Shown here one piece after another: positions 9,520-15,220 of a stretch of 21,142 nucleotides of DNA. Every line of letters begins with the position of its first letter. The stretch's first letter is position 1. The notes under the pieces are model-generated. The model saw only the letters and a program-made list of their open reading frames with translations, was not told where the DNA came from and made no database searches. The DNA lies in the NCBI GenBank assembly GCA_900541015.1, contig UQIB01000034.1:1-21142 (forward strand), read 5' to 3'. The translations under genes and the position numbers were made by a program. The stretch comes from an uncultured Collinsella sp. (lineage in GTDB: Bacteria > Actinomycetota > Coriobacteriia > Coriobacteriales > Coriobacteriaceae).

Positions 9520-10146
9520 ATGGCAAAGTTTGAAGTAAAGAACAGCGAGGGCAAGAAGGTCGCCGAGGCCGAGCTCGCCGCTGAGGTGTACGGCATCGAG
9601 CCGAACATCCACGTTATGCACCACATCGTCAAGTGCCAGATGGCCTCTTGGCGTCAGGGCACCCAGTCTGCTAAGGGCCGCTCTGAGGTTTCCGGTGGCG
9701 GCAAGAAGCCTTGGCGTCAGAAGGGCACCGGCCGTGCCCGCCAGGGTTCCATCCGTGCTGCCCAGTGGCGTCACGGTGGCGTTGTCTTCGCCCCTAAGCC
9801 CCGTTCCTACGCTAAGCGTATGAACAACAAGGAGGTCAAGCTGGCTATGCGCTCCGCGCTGTCCGCCAAGCTGGCCGATGGCGAGCTCGTGCTCGTCGAC
9901 GACTACGGCTTCGAGAAGCCTTCCACCAAGGCTGCCGTCGCCATGCTCAAGGCTCTCGGCCTTGAGGGCAAGCGTCTGACCATCATCGTTCGCGATGAGG
10001 ATGTCAACGCCTACCTGTCGTTCCGCAACATTCCCAAGACGTTCATCATCACCGCTGACGAGGCCAACACCTACGATCTCGTCAACAACAACGCCGTGCT
10101 GATGCCCGCCGACATCGCCGCTCACTTCGGGGAGGTGCTTGCATAA
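9520..10146 (+). CDS. rplD: 50S ribosomal protein L4
   Basis: L4 is a large-subunit protein lining the exit tunnel. In E. coli it is also the repressor of its own operon. The 208-residue sequence has the tunnel-loop motif GGGKKPWRQKGTGRARQGS and RHGGVVFAPKPRSY. The ATG at 9520 follows AAGGAG. The stop is immediately followed by the rplW start, so translation is coupled. If the leader before rplC is autoregulatory, L4 is the obvious candidate ligand. Confidence 0.97.
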   Translation: MAKFEVKNSEGKKVAEAELAAEVYGIEPNIHVMHHIVKCQMASWRQGTQSAKGRSEVSGGGKKPWRQKGTGRARQGSIRAAQWRHGGVVFAPKPRSYAKRMNNKEVKLAMRSALSAKLADGELVLVDDYGFEKPSTKAAVAMLKALGLEGKRLTIIVRDEDVNAYLSFRNIPKTFIITADEANTYDLVNNNAVLMPADIAAHFGEVLA

Positions 10147-10434
10147 ATGACCGCCCACGAGATCATCATCCGTCCGATCGTGTCCGAGCGTTCCTTCTCC
10201 GGCATGGAGCTGAACAAGTACACGTTCGAGGTCGCCAAGGATGCTAACAAGTATCAGATCAAGGACGCTGTCGAGGAGATCTTCGGCGTCAAGGTCGTTC
10301 GCGTGAACACCCTGACGGTCAAGCCCAAGACCAAGCGCGTGCGCTATGTCGCCGGCAAGACCCGTTCTTGGAAGAAGGCCATCGTCACGCTGGCCGAGGG
10401 CGACACCATCGAGGTCTTTGGCAACCAGGCCTAA
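10147..10434 (+). CDS. rplW: 50S ribosomal protein L23
   Basis: L23 is a 95-residue protein at the tunnel exit, a docking site for trigger factor and SRP. It shows IIRPIVSERSF, NKYTFEVAKDANKYQIKDAVEEIFGVKV and the basic TKRVRYVAGKTRSWKKA loop. The ATG directly abuts the rplD stop with no gap. Unusually, it is followed by a 179-base gap before rplB. Confidence 0.96.
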   Translation: MTAHEIIIRPIVSERSFSGMELNKYTFEVAKDANKYQIKDAVEEIFGVKVVRVNTLTVKPKTKRVRYVAGKTRSWKKAIVTLAEGDTIEVFGNQA

Positions 10435-10451
10435 GACTCGCTGCTGTTGAG

Positions 10452-10489
10452 TGAGCTCATGCCTCCCAACTAGGGGAGGCGAGAGCTCA
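10452..10489 (+). terminator. Hairpin after rplW, possible weak terminator or attenuator
   Basis: TGAGCTC (10452-10458) pairs with GAGCTCA (10483-10489), and GCCTCCC (10461-10467) pairs with GGGAGGC (10474-10480). A 2x2 internal loop separates them, and the hexaloop is AACTAG. The following bases, AGGTTTTGGG, are only weakly T-rich, so termination would be partial at best. It sits just upstream of the inferred rplB promoter. Confidence 0.5.
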
Positions 10490-10507
10490 AGGTTTTGGGC
10501 GTATAAA

Positions 10508-10534
10508 ATGGACACGCCCGGAACCGTGTATACG
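10508..10534 (+). promoter_or_regulatory. Candidate internal promoter before rplB
   Basis: TATACG at 10529-10534 is the -10-like box. The 26-base block 10508-10533 differs from the one upstream of rplC (8643-8668) at only three positions. The two copies have the same spacing to the -10 position, which supports a shared promoter class. Confidence 0.55.
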
Positions 10535-10542
10535 TCCGGTGT

Positions 10543-10610
10543 CATCGCACCCGAGGCAGAACCTCGAATCCCTGTCTGCGATGGCTAACGGATTCCTATT
10601 GAAAGGGATT
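10543..10610 (+). promoter_or_regulatory. rplB: rplB leader with alternative pairing of the Shine-Dalgarno
   Basis: One fold pairs CATCGCA (10543-10549) with TGCGATG (10577-10583), around the small hairpin CGAGG (10552-10556)/CCTCG (10562-10566). A competing pairing joins AATCCCT (10567-10573) with AGGGATT (10604-10610), which covers the rplB ribosome-binding site. The two folds compete for the same strand region, the layout expected of a translational switch. Which protein or signal would act is unknown. Confidence 0.4.
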
Positions 10611-10613
10611 GTA

Positions 10614-11444
10614 ATGGCTGTAAAGCACCTTAAGCCGACCTCCGCTGGTAGGCGTTGGCAGACGATCTCCGACTTCTCTGAGATCACCTGCACCAAGCCC
10701 GAGAAGTCTCTTCTCGAGCCCCTGCCCAAGAAGGCCGGTCGTAACAACAACGGCCGCATCACCACCCGCCACCAGGGCGGCGGCGTGAAGCGTCGTTACC
10801 GCGTGATCGACTTCAAGCGCAACAAGGACGGCGTGCCCGCCAAGGTTGCCACGATCGAGTACGATCCGAACCGTTCCGCTCGCATCGCTCTGCTGCACTA
10901 CGCTGACGGTGAGAAGCGCTACATCCTGGCCCCCAAGGGCCTCGAGGTCGGTCAGACCATCATGTCCGGTTCTGACGCCGACATCAAGCCGGGCAACGCT
11001 CTGCCCCTCGCCGACATCCCCGTCGGTACGCTCATCCACGCCGTCGAGTTCCAGCCGGGCAAGGGCGCTGCTATCGCCCGTTCCGCCGGTAACTCCTGCC
11101 AGCTGATGGGTAAGGAGGGCAAGTACGCTATCGTCCGTATGCCTTCCTCCGAGATGCGCCGCATCCTCGTTACCTGCCGCGCCACCGTCGGTGAGGTCGG
11201 CAACGCCGATCACTCCAACATCGTCATCGGCAAGGCCGGCCGTAAGCGTCACATGAACGTGCGCCCGACCGTCCGCGGTACCGTCATGAACCCTGTCGAC
11301 CACCCGCACGGCGGTGGCGAGGGCAAGAACCACACCTCTGGTCGTCCCTCCGTTACCCCCTGGGGTAAGCCGACGAAGGGCCTTCGTACGCGCAAGAAGA
11401 AGAAGGTCTCGAACCAGCACATCATTCGTCGCCGTAAGAAGTAA
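10614..11444 (+). CDS. rplB: 50S ribosomal protein L2
   Basis: L2 is a primary 23S rRNA-binding protein needed for subunit joining and peptidyl transfer. The 276-residue length is standard. It starts MAVKHLKPTSAGRRW and contains GRNNNGRITTRHQGGGVKRR, the conserved GKAGRKRHMNVRPTVRGTVMNPVDHPHGGGEGK region (including the key histidine of HPHGG) and the basic tail TRKKKKVSNQHIIRRRKK. An upstream in-frame ATG at 10539 would add 25 residues with no resemblance to L2. The ATG at 10614, with AAAGGGA upstream, is the start. Confidence 0.97.
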   Translation: MAVKHLKPTSAGRRWQTISDFSEITCTKPEKSLLEPLPKKAGRNNNGRITTRHQGGGVKRRYRVIDFKRNKDGVPAKVATIEYDPNRSARIALLHYADGEKRYILAPKGLEVGQTIMSGSDADIKPGNALPLADIPVGTLIHAVEFQPGKGAAIARSAGNSCQLMGKEGKYAIVRMPSSEMRRILVTCRATVGEVGNADHSNIVIGKAGRKRHMNVRPTVRGTVMNPVDHPHGGGEGKNHTSGRPSVTPWGKPTKGLRTRKKKKVSNQHIIRRRKK

Positions 11445-11476
11445 TTTCGGATACCGAGTTTTAGGAGAAAGCACTT

Positions 11477-11737
11477 ATGAGCAGAAGTCTCAAAAAGGGC
11501 CCGTTCGTGGAGACTCGCCTTCTCTCGCGTATCACCGCGATGAACGAGGCTGGCAAGAAGGACGTCGTGAAGACCTGGTCCCGCGCGTCCACCATCTTCC
11601 CCGAGATGGTTGGTCACACCATCGCCGTCCACGACGGCCGCAAGCATGTGCCCGTGTATGTTACCGAGTCCATGGTTGGTCACAAGCTCGGCGAGTTCGC
11701 GCCGACTCGTACGTTCCGTGGCCACAAGGCCAAATAG
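11477..11737 (+). CDS. rpsS: 30S ribosomal protein S19
   Basis: S19 is a small-subunit head protein that contacts the A-site finger and forms a pair with S13. The 86-residue sequence begins MSRSLKKGPFVETRLLSRI and shows TWSRASTIFPEMVGHTIAVHDGRKHVPVYV and LGEFAPTRTFRGHK, all family hallmarks. A TAGGAGAAAG precedes the ATG. The gap to rplB is 32 bases. Confidence 0.97.
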   Translation: MSRSLKKGPFVETRLLSRITAMNEAGKKDVVKTWSRASTIFPEMVGHTIAVHDGRKHVPVYVTESMVGHKLGEFAPTRTFRGHKAK

Positions 11738-11751
11738 GGGGTTAACCGTAA

Positions 11752-12123
11752 ATGGCAACTAAGTCTATTGAAACTGAGGCCACCGAGGTTCGCGCCGTCG
11801 CTAAGTACGTGCGTGTTTCCCCCAGCAAGGCCCGCCTGGTGGTCGATCTGATCCGCCGTAAGCCTGTCGCTCAGGCCTTCGACATCCTCCACTTCTGCGA
11901 CCGCGCCGTCGCCGTGGATGTCGAGAAGGTTCTCCGTTCCGCCGTTGCGAACGCCGAGAACAACAACGGTCTGCGTGCCGACAACCTGGTTGTCGCCGCT
12001 GCCTATGTTGACGAGGGTCCGACGCTTAAGCGCATCCGTCCCCGCGCCAAGGGTTCCGCTTCTCGCATTCTGAAGCGTACTTCCCACATCACCGTCGTCG
12101 TTGCTCCTCGAAAGGAGGCGTAA
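11752..12123 (+). CDS. rplV: 50S ribosomal protein L22
   Basis: L22 is a large-subunit protein whose beta-hairpin reaches into the exit tunnel. It has 123 residues. The core is RVSPSKARLVVDLIRRKPVAQAFDIL, followed by NAENNNGLRADNLVVAAAYVDEGPTLKR and the tunnel hairpin IRPRAKGSASRILKRTSHITVVV. The N-terminus carries about ten residues (MATKSIETEA) before the conserved domain. The ATG at 11752 is 14 bases after rpsS, with a GGGGG motif upstream. Confidence 0.96.
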   Translation: MATKSIETEATEVRAVAKYVRVSPSKARLVVDLIRRKPVAQAFDILHFCDRAVAVDVEKVLRSAVANAENNNGLRADNLVVAAAYVDEGPTLKRIRPRAKGSASRILKRTSHITVVVAPRKEA

Positions 12124-12129
12124 AGCTGT

Positions 12130-12840
12130 ATGGGTCAGAAAGTCTACCCCACCGGCTTCCGTCTTGGCATCACCGAGAACTGGCGCTCCCGCTGGTTCGC
12201 AGAGAAGGATTACGCTAAGACCCTCGGTAACGATCTCGAGATCCGCAAGTACCTCGAGAAGCGTCTTTCCCGCGCAGCTGTCTCCCGCGTCGAGATCGAG
12301 CGCGCTGGCGACAAGGTGAAGGTCATCATCCTCACCGCTCGCCCCGGCGTTGTCATCGGTAAGAAGGGTGCCGAGATCGATACCCTCCGCACCGAGCTCG
12401 AGAAGGTCGCTGGCGTCTCCAAGGGCCAGCTCTCCGTCGACGTTGTCGAGATCAAGCGCCCCGAGCTCGACGCCAACCTCGTTGCTCAGTCTATCGCCGA
12501 GCAGCTCGAGGGCCGCGTTGCCTTCCGTCGCGCTATGCGCAAGGCTGTCCAGTCCGCCCGCAAGGCCGGCGCTAAGGGCATCCGTATCCAGTGCTCCGGT
12601 CGTCTCGGCGGTGCCGAGATGGGCCGTCGTGAGTGGTACCGCGAGGGTCGCGTGCCTCTGCACACCCTCCGTGCCAAGATCGACTACGGCACGGCTGTCG
12701 CCAGCACCACCATGGGCGCTTGCGGCGTGAAGGTCTGGATCTACCTGGGCGAGAAGCTCCCGGGCCAGCCTGTTCCCAACCCTGCACTCGAGGGCTCTTC
12801 CCGTCCTCGTCGTCGTAACTCCGAGAGGAGGGGTCAGTAG
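12130..12840 (+). CDS. rpsC: 30S ribosomal protein S3
   Basis: S3 lies at the mRNA entry channel and contributes to mRNA helicase activity. It has 236 residues. The N-terminus MGQKVYPTGFRLGITENWRS is diagnostic. The KH domain shows RPGVVIGKKGAEIDTLR, and the C-terminal domain shows GRLGGAEMGRREWYREGRVPLHTLRAKIDYG. A short basic, Ser/Arg-rich tail ends the protein. The Shine-Dalgarno AAAGGAGG lies inside the end of rplV. The stop codon overlaps the rplP GTG by one base. Confidence 0.97.
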   Translation: MGQKVYPTGFRLGITENWRSRWFAEKDYAKTLGNDLEIRKYLEKRLSRAAVSRVEIERAGDKVKVIILTARPGVVIGKKGAEIDTLRTELEKVAGVSKGQLSVDVVEIKRPELDANLVAQSIAEQLEGRVAFRRAMRKAVQSARKAGAKGIRIQCSGRLGGAEMGRREWYREGRVPLHTLRAKIDYGTAVASTTMGACGVKVWIYLGEKLPGQPVPNPALEGSSRPRRRNSERRGQ

Positions 12841-13343
12841 TGCTTGCCCCTAAGCGTATTCTTCACCGCAAGGTGCAGCGTGGCTCCATGAAGGGCCAGG
12901 CCAAGGGTAATACCGAGCTGCATTTCGGCGAGTTTGGTATCCAGGCTCTCGAGGCCCATTGGATCACCAACCGTCAGATCGAGGCCGCTCGTATTGCCAT
13001 GACCCGCTACATGAAGCGTGGCGGTCGTGTCTACATCACGATCTTCCCCGATAAGCCCATCACCAAGAAGCCTGCCGAGACTCGCATGGGTTCTGGTAAG
13101 GGTAACCCCGAGGAGTGGGTGGCCGTCGTCAAGCCCGGCCGCATCATGTTCGAGGTTAAGGGTGTTCCCGAGGAGGTCGCTCGCGAGGCTCTGCGTCTTG
13201 CACAGCACAAGCTTCCCATCAAGACCAAGATTGTTGCTGCCAAGAACGCTGAGCAGCGCATCGAGAAGGAGATGGCTGAGGAGGCCGCTCTCGAGGCCAA
13301 GTGGGCTGCTGAGGACGCCGCCGCCGCCAAGGAGGAGAACTAA
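12840..13343 (+). CDS. rplP: 50S ribosomal protein L16 with an extended C-terminus
   Basis: L16 organises the A-site side of the 50S subunit. Residues 1 to about 135 are a normal L16: MLAPKRILHRKVQRGSMKG, WITNRQIEAARIAMTRYMKRGG, FPDKPITKKPAETRMGSGKG, WVAVVKPGRIMFE and HKLPIKTKI. The total is 167 residues, about 30 longer than E. coli L16 (136). The extra tail is Ala/Glu/Lys-rich and likely alpha-helical (EKEMAEEAALEAKWAAEDAA). It starts with GTG, sharing one base with the rpsC stop, so translation is probably coupled. Confidence 0.96.
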   Translation: MLAPKRILHRKVQRGSMKGQAKGNTELHFGEFGIQALEAHWITNRQIEAARIAMTRYMKRGGRVYITIFPDKPITKKPAETRMGSGKGNPEEWVAVVKPGRIMFEVKGVPEEVAREALRLAQHKLPIKTKIVAAKNAEQRIEKEMAEEAALEAKWAAEDAAAAKEEN

Positions 13344-13558
13344 TGAAGCCCGCAGAGATTCGTGAGCTCTCGGACGCTCAGCTCGTTGAGAAGCTGAAGG
13401 AAATGCGCGCCGAGCTCTTTAACCTTCGTTTCCAGATGGCCACCAGCCAGCTGGACAACACCGCTCGCGTCAACACCGTGAAGAAGGACATCGCTCGCGT
13501 CCTCACGGAGCAGCGCGCCCGCGAGATCGCAGCGGAGAAGTCCGCTGTCGCCGAGTAG
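13343..13558 (+). CDS. rpmC: 50S ribosomal protein L29
   Basis: L29 is a small helical protein near the tunnel exit. The 71-residue sequence shows IRELSDAQLVEKLKEMRAELFNLRFQMATSQLDN and TVKKDIARVLTEQRARE, the typical two-helix hairpin. The ATG overlaps the rplP stop (TAATG), and a GGAGG lies just upstream within rplP. Confidence 0.96.
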   Translation: MKPAEIRELSDAQLVEKLKEMRAELFNLRFQMATSQLDNTARVNTVKKDIARVLTEQRAREIAAEKSAVAE

Positions 13559-13574
13559 GACCTAAGGAGAGAAC

Positions 13575-13835
13575 ATGACTGATTCGCGTAACTCGCGTAA
13601 GGTCCGTACGGGTGTCGTTACCTCCGTCTCCGGTGCCAAGACCATTGTTGTCACCATCACCGAGCGCAAGCGTCACCCCAAGTACGGCAAGATGATGACC
13701 AGCTCCAAGAAGCTGCACGCTCACGACGAGGAGTGCACGGCTGGCGTGGGCGATACCGTCCGCGTTATGGAGACCCGTCCTATGTCCAAGATGAAGCGTT
13801 GGCGCCTCATCGAGGTCGTCGAGCGCGCTAAATAA
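13575..13835 (+). CDS. rpsQ: 30S ribosomal protein S17
   Basis: S17 is a primary 16S rRNA-binding protein with an OB fold. The 86 residues include RKVRTGVVTSVSGAKTIVV, RKRHPKYGKMMTSSKKLHAHDEE and GDTVRVMETRPMSKMKRWRL, all family-typical. TAAGGAGAG precedes the ATG. It is followed by a 118-base gap with a foldable leader before rplN. Confidence 0.96.
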   Translation: MTDSRNSRKVRTGVVTSVSGAKTIVVTITERKRHPKYGKMMTSSKKLHAHDEECTAGVGDTVRVMETRPMSKMKRWRLIEVVERAK

Positions 13836-13862
13836 GCAGTCGCTCTTACGACTTGTACGTTT

Positions 13863-13928
13863 CCGAAGATGTGCGTATGCCTGGCTTGCATACCACGGGC
13901 CGTATAAAGGCTGCGCACCTCTCTTCGG
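13863..13928 (+). promoter_or_regulatory. rplN: Structured leader before rplN
   Basis: Three nested helices are possible: CCGAAGA (13863-13869) with TCTTCGG (13922-13928), GTGC (13871-13874) with GCAC (13915-13918), and GTATGC (13875-13880) with GCATAC (13888-13893) around a 7-base loop. TATAAA at 13903-13908 lies inside but has no good -35 partner, so I treat this as a leader or processing structure, not a promoter. No U-tract follows. Confidence 0.35.
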
Positions 13929-13953
13929 TTCTTAGTTCGGAGGAACATCTACC

Positions 13954-14322
13954 ATGATTCAGATGCAAACCATGCTGAACGTCGCCGACAACTCCGGCGC
14001 TCGCAAGATTCGCTGCATCAAGGTGCTTGGCGGTTCCAAGCGTCGTTATGCAGGCATCGGCGATGTGTTCATCGGTGCTGTCCAGGAGGCTACCCCTGGC
14101 GCCAACGTCAAGAAGAAGGACGTTGTCCGTTGCGTCGTCGTTCGCACCGTTAAGGAGATCCGCCGCAAGGATGGCTCCTACATTCGCTTTGATGAGAACG
14201 CCTGCGTTGTCATCAACAACGATGGTTCGCCCGTCGGCACCCGTATCTTCGGGCCTGTCGCTCGCGAGCTTCGTGACAAGAAGTACATGAAGATCGTCTC
14301 GCTCGCTCCCGAGACCCTGTAG
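13954..14322 (+). CDS. rplN: 50S ribosomal protein L14
   Basis: L14 contacts the 30S subunit through bridges B5 and B8 and is the target of the silencing factor RsfS. The 122 residues match the family length exactly, with MIQMQTMLNVADNSGARKIRCIKVLGGSKRRYAGIGD, KKKDVVRCVVVRT and IRFDENACVVINNDGSPVGTRIFGPVARELR. A GGAGG sits 9 nt before the ATG. Confidence 0.97.
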   Translation: MIQMQTMLNVADNSGARKIRCIKVLGGSKRRYAGIGDVFIGAVQEATPGANVKKKDVVRCVVVRTVKEIRRKDGSYIRFDENACVVINNDGSPVGTRIFGPVARELRDKKYMKIVSLAPETL

Positions 14323-14335
14323 TTAGGGGAGATAT

Positions 14336-14641
14336 ATGTATATCAAGAAGGGCGATAAGGTCCAGGTTCTCTCTGGTAAGGATCGCGGCAAGCAGGGCGT
14401 TGTCCTGCGTGCTCTCCCCGCCGAGAACAAGGTCGTTGTCGAGGGCGTTTCGGTCGTCAAGAAGGCCGTCAAGCCCAACGCTGCCAACCAGCAGGGCGGC
14501 ATCGTTTCGCAGGAGGCTCCTATCGACGCCTCCAACGTCAATCTCGTCTGCCCCGAGTGCGGTAAGGTTACCCGCGTCGGTCACGAGAAGGACGGCAAGA
14601 ACAAGCTGCGCGTCTGCAAGAAGTGCGGCCACAAGTTCTAA
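14336..14641 (+). CDS. rplX: 50S ribosomal protein L24
   Basis: L24 is an assembly-initiating 23S rRNA-binding protein. The 101-residue sequence has the KOW motif GDKVQVLSGKDRGKQGVVLR and VNVVKK-like strands. It ends in a short zinc-ribbon-like segment with CPEC and CKKC pairs. The ATG at 14336 follows GGGGAG. Normally rplE comes next. Here a strong terminator follows 30 bases later, so this is the last gene of the block. Confidence 0.96.
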   Translation: MYIKKGDKVQVLSGKDRGKQGVVLRALPAENKVVVEGVSVVKKAVKPNAANQQGGIVSQEAPIDASNVNLVCPECGKVTRVGHEKDGKNKLRVCKKCGHKF

Positions 14642-14667
14642 GCTGCCCGCAACATCAAGTTGCTAGC

Positions 14668-14705
14668 AAAGGCCCGGATGCTCCACGGCATCCGGGCCTT
14701 TTTTC
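14668..14705 (+). terminator. Strong Rho-independent terminator of the r-protein operon
   Basis: AAGGCCCGGATGC and GCATCCGGGCCTT form a perfect 13-pair stem around a TCCACG loop. It is preceded by A residues and followed by a run of T (to 14704). The A-run before the stem could let it work in both directions. Confidence 0.93.
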
Positions 14706-14706
14706 T

Positions 14707-14827
14707 ATCGCTACTCGATGGCTTCGGTTTTGCCGTCCCGTCATTCCGGTTGCATCCAGTTTTCGGTGCCGTCTCGAATCGAGTGCCGCCAGGTGACACC
14801 CTGTCGCGTTTCGTCGGCTTCGACCAC
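14707..14827. other. Non-coding stretch after the r-protein terminator
   Basis: I see no gene or convincing site here. A short open frame across 14660-14887 has no recognisable domain and starts before the terminator stem. Base composition is less GC-rich than the flanking genes, and the stretch leads into the tandem repeats that follow. Confidence 0.5.
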
Positions 14828-14946
14828 TCATTGGGGACAGACTTAAATGAGCAGCCTTCGCTTGGCATTCATTGGGGACAGACTTAAATGACCAGTCGTT
14901 GGGGGGACAGTCTCTATGTGCCGGCAGTTTGGGACGGTCCTTTGAT
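14828..14946. repeat. Decaying tandem repeats with a TTGGGGACAG core
   Basis: The 23-base unit at 14828-14850 (TCATTGGGGACAGACTTAAA...) is repeated exactly at 14869-14891, a period of 41 bases. A diverged copy follows at about 14897-14920 (GTTGGGGGGACAGTCTCTATG). A further decayed one lies at about 14927-14946 (TTTGGGACGGTCC). The units contain TTAAATGA and similar ends. Such GGGGACAG-type repeats resemble intergenic REP-like sequences that in many bacteria are linked to IS200-like transposases. No transposase is present here. Confidence 0.75.
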
Positions 14947-15039
14947 GTCTGATGCCCCCAGAGGGGTGGAGTAATACGGCCTACTCTGTCTTTTATGGCT
15001 ATGGTGTTCCGCCCTTTTATGTTTCATAAGGATCGTTGC

Positions 15040-15170
15040 ATGCGCATTTACGCGCATAGCCTTGCGCGATAATGCGCATAACCGCGCAAACATTTGCCAA
15101 CTATGGCTAAATAATGACCGATAAGAAAATAAACACGCAAACACGAGCAGATACGCGCGCAATTGTGCGA
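15040..15170. promoter_or_regulatory. Phased GCGCA operator array upstream of the oxidoreductase-DeoR operon
   Basis: GCGCA or near-copies begin at 15042, 15052, 15064, 15074 and 15084, and again at 15137, 15147, 15157 and 15167, so almost all spacings are 10 bases, one helical turn. They make inverted repeats: ATGCGC/GCGCAT (15040-15057); TTGCGC at 15062-15067 with GCGCAA at 15084-15089, symmetric about ATGCGCAT (15072-15079); and CGCGCAATTGTGCG (15156-15169). The likely ligand is the DeoR-family protein encoded two genes downstream. Confidence 0.6.
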
Positions 15171-15220
15171 TTATAGGGTTGTTAGAAATGAAGGACTTCC
15201 GATACCTCAGGAGGCACATA

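Noticed and set aside
9487..10545. 352-codon - strand frame across rplD/rplW (and similar at 11680-12663)
   Set aside because: It is antisense to highly conserved r-proteins. Leu/Gly/Asp-rich shadow frames are expected from their codon bias.
10539..10613. N-terminal extension of L2
   Set aside because: The 25 residues do not match L2. The ATG at 10614 has the proper ribosome-binding site.
14660..14887. 75-codon frame after rplX
   Set aside because: It begins before the terminator stem and reads through the repeat units, with no Shine-Dalgarno and no domain.
14828..14946. CRISPR array
   Set aside because: There are only two exact units with an 18-base gap, later copies decay, and no cas genes are present.
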